Notes: a model not told the origin generated them from the letters alone. A stretch of DNA of 64,000 nucleotides from Deltaproteobacteria bacterium RBG_13_43_22 (GCA_001797675.1 MGQB01000001.1:62001-126000), one strand, 5' to 3'. Counted from the first letter of the stretch, positions 1-8,410 are shown. Translations and numbers: made by a program.

Positions 1-999
1 GCGGCCATCATCCCTTCCCTGCTCTACTATTTCGGTCTGTTTGTGCAGGTGGACGGTTACGCCGCCAAAACCGGCCTAAAAGGATTGCCCCGGGATGAGC
101 TCCCGTCTTTCTGGCAGGCGCTTAATAAAGGATGGTTTTATATGTTTGCGTTTGTCATTTTAATATATTTTCTCTTTTTTAAGCGGCTTGAGGCCCAGGC
201 GCCGTTTATAGCCTCGGTGGCCCTTTTGATGCTTTCACAGATTCGAAAGGAGACCCGATTCAATTGGCGCACGTTTGTCGATTTTCTGGAAAAGACATCC
301 CGCGTGATATCCGAGATCGCCGGTATTTTGGCCGCCATTGGTCTGCTGATCGGATCGCTGCTCTTGACCGGAATGGCTCAGACCCTGTCGTCGAGCCTCA
401 TCGAGCTGGCGCGGGGGAATCTGTATCTGCTCGTGGCCTTCGGCGCCATCGCCAGCTTCATTCTCGGTATGGGGCTGACCATAACCGCCTGTTATCTGCT
501 GCTCGCGGTCCTTCTGGCCCCGGCCCTTGAGCAGTTGGGGCTGTATATTGTGGGCGTTCATCTGTTTTTGATGTACTGCGGAATGCTGTCGTTTATCACC
601 CCGCCGGTGGCCATCGCCGCTTATGCGGCGGCGTCGCTTGCGGGAGCGTCTCCGATGAAGACCGGATTCCAGGCGTGTCGAATGGGCATCATCTTGTTTG
701 TCTTGCCGTTCTTTTTTGTTTTCAACCCCGCCTTTGTGCTCCATGGCTCCACTACCGAGATAATTAACGTCGTGGGCACCGGATTTCTCGGCGTTGCCCT
801 ATTATCCTCGGGCGTAGAAGGGTACCTTGTGATCGTCGGCCTGTTGCACGGCATCAGAAGACTGTTGTGCATTGCGGCAGGGGTGCTTCTGTTGATGCCG
901 GGCATGACGACCAACATTGTAGGAGTTATTCTGGCTTTGATCGTCATTATGGGAAAGTTTTTTACCAAAACACCGGAATCAATCGAAGTGGAGACATAA
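1..999 (+). CDS. TRAP transporter fused permease, C-terminal part (5' end outside window)
   Basis: The reading frame is open from base 1, so the gene starts before the window. The visible 332 residues are very hydrophobic, with about eight or nine membrane segments, and contain the permease-like stretches GMGLTITACY and FITPPVAIAAYAAASLAG typical of the large (DctM) half of TRAP transporters. The visible part and its tail resemble the 4TM/12TM fused permeases that work with TAXI-type binding proteins. Such transporters take up organic acids across the inner membrane using a sodium or proton gradient and a periplasmic binding protein. The binding protein is not visible and would be expected upstream. 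A strong terminator follows the stop codon, so this is the last gene of its operon. The substrate cannot be inferred. Confidence 0.9.
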   Translation, partial: AAIIPSLLYYFGLFVQVDGYAAKTGLKGLPRDELPSFWQALNKGWFYMFAFVILIYFLFFKRLEAQAPFIASVALLMLSQIRKETRFNWRTFVDFLEKTSRVISEIAGILAAIGLLIGSLLLTGMAQTLSSSLIELARGNLYLLVAFGAIASFILGMGLTITACYLLLAVLLAPALEQLGLYIVGVHLFLMYCGMLSFITPPVAIAAYAAASLAGASPMKTGFQACRMGIILFVLPFFFVFNPAFVLHGSTTEIINVVGTGFLGVALLSSGVEGYLVIVGLLHGIRRLLCIAAGVLLLMPGMTTNIVGVILALIVIMGKFFTKTPESIEVET

Positions 1000-1020
1000 C
1001 CCTGGTCGACTAAACAGTTT

Positions 1021-1060
1021 ACGGGAAGGACATGTTACGGGTCCTTCCCGTTTTTTCTTT
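1021..1060 (+). terminator. Rho-independent terminator after TRAP permease
   Basis: A 10-bp inverted repeat (1021-1030 and 1041-1050, arms ACGGGAAGGA and TCCTTCCCGT counted with one base of shift) is followed directly by a T-rich run at 1051-1060. It lies 22 bases after the stop of the permease gene. Confidence 0.88.
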
Positions 1061-1552
1061 TCCTCTCTTTTTCCAATCTTTTTTGACATTGCGACCGCTA
1101 TCCGTCAGGTACAACAACCTGAGATTCCGGGGACACATGAAATGGACAAGGGGAAAAAGGGGTCAAATTGAGTGAAGGGGTTACCCAATAAAAGGCCACT
1201 GTCAAGAGGAAAAGGTTGCCCGTTGCAAGAAAGTGCAATTTTTTTTTTGCAGAACATGGTCGTGTTTGAACGGCCTCGAGGTTTGCAACGTCTTTACCCC
1301 TGCGGTGTATTTCAGATAGGGCAGATTGCTGGCGTCGTCCTGTTGCCGCATTTGAACATTTTGCTGCATCCGTCTCTATAACTAAATTTTAGAGCGTCCC
1401 TACTATTTCATTTTACATTTCATTGAGCACTAAGAAAGGCACTAAGAAAGGCAGGGTTCTGAAACGGATCCTGCTTTTCTTACTTTTCCACCGGAAATCA
1501 TCAAATAGGATTTTCAGCTTTCTTCCCCTTGCCTTCCTTCTTGTTTTTCCTC

Positions 1553-1581
1553 TTGACCGTGCCTTTTCCGTTCCTAATACT
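1553..1581 (+). repeat. Orphan copy of promoter-like repeat
   Basis: TTGACC, a 17-base spacer and AATACT, followed by a downstream stretch (CCAAAAG, then TTCTTATCAAA) that closely matches the element at 1857-1885. No start codon follows at the usual distance, so this copy may be non-functional or may drive a short RNA. Confidence 0.5.
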
Positions 1582-1856
1582 CTTTCCAGCCAAAAGGAAA
1601 TTCTTATCAAATAGATTATTCAGATTCCCAGCTTCCTTTCTATGAGGAAGCCGTTGATCAGGATTTCGGGGATTCCGCAGATCCCTCGGCTGTTTGAGAT
1701 AATATCAGACCCGAAATGGAAAAGTCTTTTTAAATTTCAGGGGATGGGCTTTCCTTGTCGTCTTTTTCGACCATTTAAAGGTTAATCTTTCGCCTCTTCC
1801 CCCCATTGCCGTTTGAAGGTGCTCTATTTCCCCTTGTTTTCCGTCCTTTTTTCTCC

Positions 1857-1885
1857 TTGACCCTGTCTTTTGCTCATTTTATACT
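1857..1885 (+). promoter_or_regulatory. Predicted sigma-70-type promoter of the DUF362 gene
   Basis: TTGACC at 1857-1862 and TATACT at 1880-1885, spaced by 17 bases. The start codon at 1932 lies 46 bases after the -10 box, the same distance as for the related element at 3855-3883. Confidence 0.7.
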
Positions 1886-1931
1886 CTACCCACCCAAAAG
1901 CAACTTCTTATCAAAAAGGAGTGCCTTGGTC

Positions 1932-3071
1932 ATGAAGAACCATCATAAAGGTATTGATCGACGAGATTTTCTGAAATTGGCGGCCCTGGGCACGGTCTCC
2001 TCAACCGTGCTGACTTCCTGCGACAGGCTTTTGAACTACATGATCGAAAAGCTCATTGGCGTTGATCCTGAGCCTTCGCCGGGGTCCGTTCCCATGGAAT
2101 CGATCAAAAGCCCCTTGAGGAGCGTTGCGGCCGTTGTCACCGACACTCGGGCAGTGCATGGTGAAGGCAACATTAATGGGGATGTGGTCCGGGGAATGCT
2201 TGATGCAGGGATGAAGACCTTTGTGGGTAAATCAAACATCGAGGAATGTTGGCTGACCGTGTTTCCCGACCTCAAATCTTCCGACGTGATCGGGATCAAG
2301 ATCAATGCAAGCGATAAGGCGTTTTTCACCCACAAAGAATTAGTCGATGCCATTGTCAATAGCCTGGTGAGAATCGGTGTCGCAGAGAACAATATCATTG
2401 TCTGGGATAGAAGCGACAAAATGTGGAGAGAAGGGTTGATTAGTTGCGGCTTTGGGATCAACAGGAGCAAGAAAGGGGTCAGATACCTATCAACCAACCT
2501 TGAAGGCATTGGTTATGACACCAAGGCGGTTGTGCCGATGCCGTCCGTCCATATAGAATTTCCCTTGACCAGCATCATTTCACAGAGGTGCGATTACTTG
2601 ATAAACGTACCCATTCTCAAGGCGGGCTCCGGTCATTGCGGGCTGACCGGATGTATGAAAAATTATTATGGCGCCATTCCTCTTTTTGATCAGTCCTTCA
2701 CAAAAGGGACTAAAGGGATTAAGGAGGTGCATGTCAACAACTGTAATCCCCAAATACCCGAGCTGTACAGTCATCCCCTCATCCGAGGCAAAACTAAATT
2801 GTGTATTTATGACGCCCTGTTGGCTAAATTCGAAGGAGGGCCGTTCGGGCCTCCTCAATTCATCCATAATCAGTTGATTATGGGGACCGATCCCGTGGCC
2901 GTGGACTATCTGGGACTCATGGTGGTTGAAAGGGAGCGGTCCAAGAGAGGGCTTTCTTCCCTTTTTCCCTACACCAAGTATATCCAGAGCGCAGCGGAAA
3001 TGGGACTAGGGACCAATAACCCGGATCAGATCGACCTTAGAGAGGTCTCCTTAGGGCTTGCGCAAAAGTAA
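1932..3071 (+). CDS. Tat-exported DUF362 domain protein
   Basis: A 379-residue protein. The start at 1932 is preferred over an upstream in-frame ATG because it follows a purine-rich ribosome site (AAAAAGGA) and places a twin-arginine signal (RRDFLKLAALG) near the N-terminus. That signal indicates export in folded form, often with a cofactor. A cysteine at the end of the hydrophobic stretch (LTSC) could be a lipidation site. The body fits DUF362: NVPILKAGSGHCGLTGCMKNYYG near the middle and a late GTDPVAVDYLG segment. DUF362 proteins are often fused to ferredoxin domains, which this one lacks. Their reaction is unknown. It has its own predicted promoter, and an exported protein gene follows 43 bases downstream, probably in the same operon. 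Confidence 0.88.
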   Translation: MKNHHKGIDRRDFLKLAALGTVSSTVLTSCDRLLNYMIEKLIGVDPEPSPGSVPMESIKSPLRSVAAVVTDTRAVHGEGNINGDVVRGMLDAGMKTFVGKSNIEECWLTVFPDLKSSDVIGIKINASDKAFFTHKELVDAIVNSLVRIGVAENNIIVWDRSDKMWREGLISCGFGINRSKKGVRYLSTNLEGIGYDTKAVVPMPSVHIEFPLTSIISQRCDYLINVPILKAGSGHCGLTGCMKNYYGAIPLFDQSFTKGTKGIKEVHVNNCNPQIPELYSHPLIRGKTKLCIYDALLAKFEGGPFGPPQFIHNQLIMGTDPVAVDYLGLMVVERERSKRGLSSLFPYTKYIQSAAEMGLGTNNPDQIDLREVSLGLAQK

Positions 3072-3114
3072 CTTCACAGAATTGGCGACCGGATTTTTGT
3101 AGAGGGAGTGTCTC

Positions 3115-3657
3115 ATGAAGAAAATGCTTTCGTCGGCCCTGACGTTTCTCCTGCTATGTGGATTGATTGCCCTGTTTGAAACCGATTCACAAGGTAGCGG
3201 CTCTGAAAAACCCATCCTGGTATCCGCGTTGCCCAAGGATAATGAGATTGCCGGCTGGAAGCGAGAAGGGCAGCCCTTCCTGGCCAGAGGATTCGCAGAT
3301 CTCGCCAAGCAGATCAACGGCGGAGCACCTTTCTATATTGAACGTGGGGTTGTGGAATCCGTATTTCAGGACTATATCAACAAAAAGAATACTATCCGGA
3401 TAAATATCGTGCTCCATCAAACCGCCATCGCTGCGGAGGCCAGGCGCCTGTATCACGATAGCTATGCCGAGTCCCCATTGCCTCTGCACATCCTGGGAAA
3501 TGAAGGAAGGGGGTTGCCCAAATTGATTGGAGCCTATTCGCTCCAGTTCTGTAAAGGCCCTGTGTATGCAGACCTTACCATCTCTGACAAGTCCCTGGAA
3601 TCCCAAGCCGCCCTGTTGTCCTTTGCTAAGAGGATTGCCCGCAAATTAACGAACTGA
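3115..3657 (+). CDS. Exported protein of unknown function
   Basis: A 180-residue protein with a clear Sec signal peptide (Met-Lys-Lys followed by a hydrophobic core LTFLLLCGLIALF), so it should be periplasmic or secreted. The start follows a good ribosome site (GAGGGAG). The mature part contains an early EIAGWKREGQP segment, an ERGVVESVFQDYINKK segment and a basic C-terminus. I do not recognise the family with certainty; it recalls small exported proteins predicted from anaerobic Desulfobacterota. It follows the Tat-exported DUF362 gene at 43 bases, which suggests co-transcription and perhaps a shared periplasmic role. No catalytic motif is apparent. Confidence 0.8.
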   Translation: MKKMLSSALTFLLLCGLIALFETDSQGSGSEKPILVSALPKDNEIAGWKREGQPFLARGFADLAKQINGGAPFYIERGVVESVFQDYINKKNTIRINIVLHQTAIAAEARRLYHDSYAESPLPLHILGNEGRGLPKLIGAYSLQFCKGPVYADLTISDKSLESQAALLSFAKRIARKLTN

Positions 3658-3854
3658 AATCACATCGATGCCTGGAATAAGAGTGGGGCAATCCTTTCCA
3701 TCCGTACTGACTTCGGGAAAGGGGACGCTCTTAAATAATTTAATTGAGAATATATCTGTTGTGTGGACTGCAAGCGAATTGGGCCTGTTTCATACATCTC
3801 TGTCTAAGAAATTATATATGAGTTTAGCCGGCGTTGGGTTTTCATTTTTTCTCC

Positions 3855-3883
3855 TTGATCCCTGATTAAGCATATTTTATACT
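3855..3883 (+). promoter_or_regulatory. Predicted sigma-70-type promoter of the LiaF-like gene
   Basis: TTGATC at 3855-3860 and TATACT at 3878-3883 with a 17-base spacer. The flanking bases (CTCC before, CTC after, then an A-rich downstream stretch) match the element at 1857-1885, and the start codon again lies 46 bases after the -10 box. Confidence 0.7.
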
Positions 3884-3929
3884 CTTGCCAATTAAAAGAA
3901 TCCCTTTATTTAAAATTAAGGAGGAGGTT

Positions 3930-4469
3930 ATGAAAATGGGAATAGGACTTTTCGTCGGAATTTTGATTATTCTCTTAGGTTTGGGAATCATTGTGAATGT
4001 AATTTTCCATACCCACATTCCGACATTTAAGGTTCTTTTCGGGTTAATTCTCATTTATCTTGGTTTGAAAATCATCTTTGGCAGCTGGATTTCTTTCCCC
4101 ACCTTTCAGGGCAATTCCGGAAATGTCATATTTCAAGAAAGGACTTACCGGGGCCTTCCCAGAGATTCAAAAGAGTATAATGCCGTATTCGGGAAGGCAG
4201 TGGTTGATTTGCGAGGTATTGAACTCAAAGAAAAAGTTACCCGAATAAAGATCAGTGCCGTCTTTGGCGGAGCAGAAGTCATTTTAAGTGAAACGATCCC
4301 GGTGCGTATTAAAGCCGATGCTGTTTTTGGCGGGATACAATTGCCGGAGAATATTTCCGGTGCCTTTGGTACCTCCACCTATCAAAGCAAAAATTTCGAT
4401 GAAAACCAGAATTATTTGGTTATTGAAGGGACCAGCGTGTTTGGCGGGATTGTAATCCGATATCAATAG
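3930..4469 (+). CDS. LiaF-like membrane protein (DUF2154-type C-terminal domain)
   Basis: A 179-residue protein. The start at 3930 follows a strong AAGGAGGAGG site; the longer frame from 3885 lacks one. Two membrane segments occupy roughly residues 5-25 and 32-50. The C-terminal half carries repeated short beta-strand units with the pattern AVFGGAEV / AVFGGIQL / SVFGGIVI, typical of the toastrack fold found in LiaF, VraT-like and cell-wall-stress proteins. In Firmicutes such proteins modulate envelope-stress two-component systems; in Gram-negative anaerobes the role is not established. No sensor kinase lies next to it. It appears to be monocistronic, with its own predicted promoter at 3855-3883. 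Confidence 0.82.
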   Translation: MKMGIGLFVGILIILLGLGIIVNVIFHTHIPTFKVLFGLILIYLGLKIIFGSWISFPTFQGNSGNVIFQERTYRGLPRDSKEYNAVFGKAVVDLRGIELKEKVTRIKISAVFGGAEVILSETIPVRIKADAVFGGIQLPENISGAFGTSTYQSKNFDENQNYLVIEGTSVFGGIVIRYQ

Positions 4470-4677
4470 AACCAGGCTAATTGGAACAGGGTCAACGGTT
4501 TTTTATTTGGAAGTTCTACCCAAACCTATTTGAAATTTTGAAATGGTCATTGAGGGGATTATTTTGGAGAGAACTCCCCCTTATTCTTGTCCCCCTAATC
4601 ACAAAAGTTATTTATCCTTAAACAAATAAGGTATAGTTATTCTCATTAAGGCAATAAATCGAAAAGGAGTTAGTCGG

Positions 4678-5918
4678 ATGGCCCGCTTAGATCGTATGTC
4701 CCCACCGGAAAGAAAATATATCGAAGAGCTTAAGTGCCCCACCTTTGATACCAATCCCTGGGTTGATGGCCCACCATTGGAAAAAAGACGTGTGGCTATC
4801 ATTTCCACAGCAGGATTGCATCGCCGGGAAGACAGACCCTTCACTTTCGACCCGGGAGATTATTATCGAATCCTGCCCGGTGACATTAAAGCGGAAGATC
4901 TCGTGATGAGTCATGTATCTACAAATTTCGACCATTCCGGATTTCAGCAGGACAGGAATGTGGTTTTCCCCATCGATCGTCTCAATGAGTTAGCCAAGGA
5001 GGGAACCATCGGCAGTGTGGCCGATTTTCATTATTCCTTCATGGGAGCTGTCGATCCTATGCAAATGGAACAGGAAGCCAGAAACCTGGCTTCAATCCTT
5101 AAAATAGACAAGGTCGATGGCCTTGTGCTCGTTCCGGTTTGACCATTGTGCACGCGCGCCGTGGGCGGGCTGGCACATTTTTTTGAAGAAGAAGGCATAC
5201 CCACAACCCAGATCAGCCTGATTCGTCCTCATACCGAGGTTATCAAGCCACCCAGAGCCTTATGGGTTCCCTTTGAACTCGGGCGCCCCTTCGGTGTACC
5301 CAATGATCATTTCAAAACCGTGTTCTTCCGGCCGCTCTCAAATTGCTCGAGGCTAAAAGCGGTCCCATGCTTGAGGATTTTTCCGAAGAGGCCCCTGGGT
5401 CAAAAGGTGGGGATGTCTCAATTGCCTGTCCTGTGGATTTTCGTCAGCCGGAGGGGGAACTCACGGAAATCGAGAAATTGTGTTTGGCCTTCAAGAAAGA
5501 ATTCGTATCTTTGCGGCCGTGGTACGACCTTGCGGTCCAAAAACGCGGCCATAGCACCGTCGGCGTGAGTAAGCTTAAAGTGGATGACCTGGTGGATTTT
5601 ATCTGTTCTTTCCTGAGGGGTGAGACCCTTGAAAATCCGCGTAATGATATCGCCCTCCCCTATACGATTAATTTGGCCACGGATGACTTGAAAGCTTTTT
5701 ATTTTGAAGCCATCACATCACAGCCCGGACAGGAGTCCCCTTCCAGCGAGACACTTTCCAATTGGTTCTACGACGAGACCGTGGCCGGAAAGGTTTTATT
5801 CAACCTGAGAGACCTGTTTAAAAACCGGGAGGGGCTCATGAAAATTCTCGGCAATATCCTTATCGTTCCGGCAGCCCAGATCAACAGAAGGAAAGAACAG
5901 GCCTCTCGAAAGGAATGA
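4678..5918 (+). CDS. GrdB-like reductase, selenoprotein (in-frame TGA at 5140; one-base frameshift near 5319)
   Basis: Related to selenoprotein B of glycine/sarcosine/betaine reductase. The frame starts at 4678 behind AAGGAG and runs to a TGA at 5140-5142, placed as LVPV-U-PLCTRAVGG, giving a U-x-x-C redox motif. Translation through the TGA continues the family without a break, so it is read as selenocysteine (residue 155). A predicted SECIS hairpin lies just after it. After FGVPNDHFKT the frame shifts: restoring one base at about 5319-5320 (ACCGTG instead of ACCCGTG) joins the next frame, VLPAALKLLEAKSG, which runs to 5918. The repaired product is 413 residues. The missing base may be a sequencing or assembly error, a real mutation or a programmed shift. 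The protein is much shorter than clostridial GrdB complexes and no GrdA or GrdC is nearby, so the substrate is unknown. The aldo/keto reductase gene follows at 57 bases. Confidence 0.85.
5147..5177 (+). promoter_or_regulatory. Predicted bacterial SECIS element (GrdB-like gene)
   Basis: The outer stem TGTGC/GCACA (5147-5151 and 5173-5177) and inner stem CGCC/GGCG (5157-5160 and 5164-5167) enclose a GTG apical loop. The loop begins 18 bases after the TGA and starts with G, which fits the usual geometry of bacterial SECIS hairpins. The internal part is not perfectly paired. Confidence 0.6.
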
Positions 5919-5975
5919 AGGACGGCTTTTTCCTTTCAACCCGGGAAAAAGTTAAACCAGAAAAGGAGTAAAAAA

Positions 5976-7097
5976 ATGAAATACCGAAAATTCGGAAATA
6001 CCGGCGCCAATGTTTCCATCCTGGGATTTGGGGCCATGCGGCTGCCCATGAAGGGTGAAGGGGAAAACCAGCAGGTCGATCTGGACCAAAGCGTTCCCAT
6101 GATTCAGAAAGGACTGGATTCCGGCATCAATTATATCGACACGGCCTGGGCTTATCTGCATGAAACCAGCGAGCGGGCTGTTGGAGAAGCCATTGCCGGA
6201 AGGGACCGGAGCAAGCTCTATGTCTCCACCAAAAACCCCATGAATACAGAGCCTGCGGAATATCGAAAAAGACTGGATGTTCAGCTCAAAAAACTCAAGA
6301 CCGACTATGTTGACTTCTATCACATCCACGGGCTGAACTTTAACGTTTATCAGTATAAGGCCGAGCCCAAAGGCTATATGAACGATTTGAGAAAGGCCAA
6401 AGAAGAAGGGCTGATCCGCCACATCAGCTTTTCATCCCACGACACCCCTGCCAATATCATGAAAATCATCGGTACGGGCGCATTTGAATCCATGCTGGTT
6501 CAGTATAATCTTCTGCACCGGTACAACGAAGCCGCCATCGCCAGGGCTGTGGGAAAAGGAATGGGGGTTACCATCATGGGGCCGGTGGGCGGAGGCAGAA
6601 TCACCTTCTTAAGTCAACTCAAACCCCGGGAAGGGAGAAGCCTGGCCGACCTTTGCTTAAGATTTGTTTTTGCCAATCCCAATGTGGGGGTGGCTCTGTC
6701 CGGTATGAACACCATGGAAATGGTCGAGGAAAACGTAAGGATTGCCGATCATGACGGGCCTTTATCTCAGATCGAAATGGAAGATATTAACGCCATGCTG
6801 GGCCAGATCAAAGGTCTTGAAGATCTATACTGCACCGGTTGCGGCTACTGCATGCCCTGTTCCAGTAAGGTGGATATTCCCACCAATCTGCTGCTGCTGA
6901 ACTACATCCGGATTTACGGGTCGCAGCAAAATTTCAAGGATGGTTTTATCCAGCTTTACCACAAACGCCTGGTTCCCAATGAAGAGGCGGCGGAATTCTG
7001 CACGGAATGCGGTGAATGTCTGGACAAATGCCCCCAACAGATTGAAATTCCGGAACGCATGAAGGATGTGGCCGCTGAACTGGCCAAGTTGAAATAA
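5976..7097 (+). CDS. Aldo/keto reductase with C-terminal [4Fe-4S] ferredoxin-like domain
   Basis: A 373-residue protein that starts behind AAAAGGAG. Residues about 1-270 form the AKR barrel: the start MKYRKFGNTGANVSILGFG, the catalytic region YIDTAWAY, and a later DFYHIHG. The last 100 residues hold two cysteine clusters, CTGCGYCMPC and CTECGECLDKCP, which should bind iron-sulfur clusters. This AKR-ferredoxin fusion is widespread in anaerobes, where the electron donor may be ferredoxin or NAD(P)H; substrates are mostly unknown. It lies 57 bases after the GrdB-like selenoprotein gene on the same strand, and the pair is probably co-transcribed and may form one redox pathway. A strong hairpin terminator follows. 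Confidence 0.93.
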   Translation: MKYRKFGNTGANVSILGFGAMRLPMKGEGENQQVDLDQSVPMIQKGLDSGINYIDTAWAYLHETSERAVGEAIAGRDRSKLYVSTKNPMNTEPAEYRKRLDVQLKKLKTDYVDFYHIHGLNFNVYQYKAEPKGYMNDLRKAKEEGLIRHISFSSHDTPANIMKIIGTGAFESMLVQYNLLHRYNEAAIARAVGKGMGVTIMGPVGGGRITFLSQLKPREGRSLADLCLRFVFANPNVGVALSGMNTMEMVEENVRIADHDGPLSQIEMEDINAMLGQIKGLEDLYCTGCGYCMPCSSKVDIPTNLLLLNYIRIYGSQQNFKDGFIQLYHKRLVPNEEAAEFCTECGECLDKCPQQIEIPERMKDVAAELAKLK

Positions 7098-7121
7098 TTC
7101 GTTTCGCCTGATCCTGAATTT

Positions 7122-7160
7122 GAAAGGCCTTTGAAATCGATCAAAATTCAAAGGCCTTTC
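7122..7160. terminator. Bidirectional hairpin between convergent genes
   Basis: A perfect 14-bp inverted repeat (7122-7135 and 7147-7160, core AAAGGCCTTT) with an 11-base loop. It sits between the aldo/keto reductase gene on the plus strand and the response regulator on the minus strand. The T-run after it is short, but the stem is strong and the position suits termination in both directions. Confidence 0.75.
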
Positions 7161-7237
7161 TATTCTCGAATAAGGGAGGCAGATTCCAGTTCAAAGTGCA
7201 CCACTGAGAGCTTGACAGAAGACCTCATGAGGGTTAC

Positions 7238-8128
7238 TTACCAGCTCTCCATCTCCAACCGGGACAGGATCCAACGCAGCTGCTTCTCGCTCAGCTCTCC
7301 CACATGCTCTTTAATCCAAAGCAGGTCTCCGGAGACAATAGCCGCTTTGGCCTCGCTGGAGATCCGGTAATCTCCCAGGGCAAAGGACCCCTGCTGCATC
7401 AAATCGCCCCAGAAAGCCCGGTCTTCCGCTATCCGCTCCAGGGCCTGGGCCACCTCCCGCTTCTCAATCACCGTGGCTTCCGTCTCCATCAGAGACAATA
7501 TCGAGCGGAATTGCTTTTCGCTCAGATGATCGAGGTTTTCATTAATCCACTGAAAGTCCCCGCCGACCATGGCATTCTTGGCCTCCATGGGAATCGGACC
7601 GTTTCCCAGGGTCTCGAAACCCCTCAACACATCCTGCCTGAAGGCTTTATCCATTGCCGCCCGATTCGGGAGGGTGGGCATTTCCCTTTTCGCCGGGGTC
7701 TCTTTGAGCATTGGACCGTATCTTTCTTTCAAGGCACCCTGGACTGAATCCACGAATTCGTTCTTGGTAAAGGGTTTGGAAAGATAGTCCGAGACCCCAA
7801 GTTTCATGGCCCCGACAGCCGAAGGGACACTGCCGTACCCGGTGATGATGATCACCGGGAGTTCCGGATTTTCTCCTTTAGCCTTCTTGACCACTTCCAT
7901 GCCGTCTATATCCGGGAGCCGCAGATCGGCTACCAGCAGGTCATAGGGTTTCTGGCCGAAATAATCCAAGGCCCCCTGACCCGTGGTGGCGTAGTCGACG
8001 GTATACCCCTCTTTCCTCAGGATCTTCTCCAGTCCCCTACCGAGGGTCATTTCATCATCCACCAGTAAAATATTGGGCGGAGGAACCGCTCCTTTATTTT
8101 CCATATAAACATCCATATTTCCTCTCAT
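7238..8128 (-). CDS. Response regulator with duplicated C-terminal module, no DNA-binding domain
   Basis: A 296-residue protein that starts behind AAGGAG. Residues about 18-135 are a receiver domain: acidic pair VDD, phospho-acceptor Asp68 in VADLRLPD, the ITGYG threonine and the SKPF lysine. There is no HTH, GGDEF or HPt output. The C-terminal half instead carries two related units of about 70 residues: each has a short helix with FRQD or FWGD, then PMEAKNAMVGGDFQWINENL or SSEAKAAIVSGDLLWIKEHV, then LSEKQFRSILSLME or LSEKQLRWILSRLE. The unit recalls small LigA-like or RiPP-leader-like domains, but its function is unknown. A strong sigma-54 promoter lies upstream, and the NtrC-type activator gene is the next gene upstream on the same strand, so this gene is probably its target. 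Confidence 0.88.
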   Translation of the reverse strand: MRGNMDVYMENKGAVPPPNILLVDDEMTLGRGLEKILRKEGYTVDYATTGQGALDYFGQKPYDLLVADLRLPDIDGMEVVKKAKGENPELPVIIITGYGSVPSAVGAMKLGVSDYLSKPFTKNEFVDSVQGALKERYGPMLKETPAKREMPTLPNRAAMDKAFRQDVLRGFETLGNGPIPMEAKNAMVGGDFQWINENLDHLSEKQFRSILSLMETEATVIEKREVAQALERIAEDRAFWGDLMQQGSFALGDYRISSEAKAAIVSGDLLWIKEHVGELSEKQLRWILSRLEMESW

Positions 8129-8206
8129 GGTTTTTCTCCTTTCTTATATAAATCAATAAAATAATTTTTAACAAGGTTAGTTTATTAACGCTTCATAATT
8201 AATATA

Positions 8207-8222
8207 AGCAAAAGACATTCCA
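8207..8222 (-). promoter_or_regulatory. Predicted sigma-54 promoter of the response regulator gene
   Basis: On the minus strand the site reads TGGAATGTCTTTTGCT, with GG and GC separated by exactly ten bases and a TTTGCT -12 element. It lies about 80 bases before the start codon at 8128 and in an A/T-rich region. The -24 half is GGAAT rather than the ideal GGCAC. Confidence 0.65.
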
Positions 8223-8410
8223 AAAAACGCATATCATCGAAGAAAAGTCTCGTTTACATAACAAGCTATAATTATTTGAAATTTTTTTAAGTCAGGAAGA
8301 AGGCCATGATTGGACTGGAAGGGAAATGTAAGAACGGCCGTACAGTATAAAAGGAGGGGACAGAAATTTTATGATAAATATCTTATAGTTCGATTGAGTA
8401 AGGCTGCCCT

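Larger units (their letters stand above)
1061..1931. other. Long intergenic region with promoter-like repeats, no convincing gene
   Basis: About 870 bases without a credible gene. It holds a 12-bp tandem duplication (GCACTAAGAAAG at 1427-1438 and 1439-1450), an orphan copy of a promoter-like repeat at 1553-1581 and the likely promoter of the next gene at 1857-1885. Short open frames here have no ribosome binding site and no recognisable protein features. Confidence 0.6.

Noticed and set aside
1172-1614. Short open frames in the intergenic region
   Set aside because: No ribosome sites, no recognisable protein features, and they overlap repeat-like sequence.
5146-5568. Separate gene starting just after the TGA of the GrdB-like frame
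   Set aside because: It begins with conserved family sequence in the same frame directly after the TGA and has no ribosome site; it is the middle of the selenoprotein.
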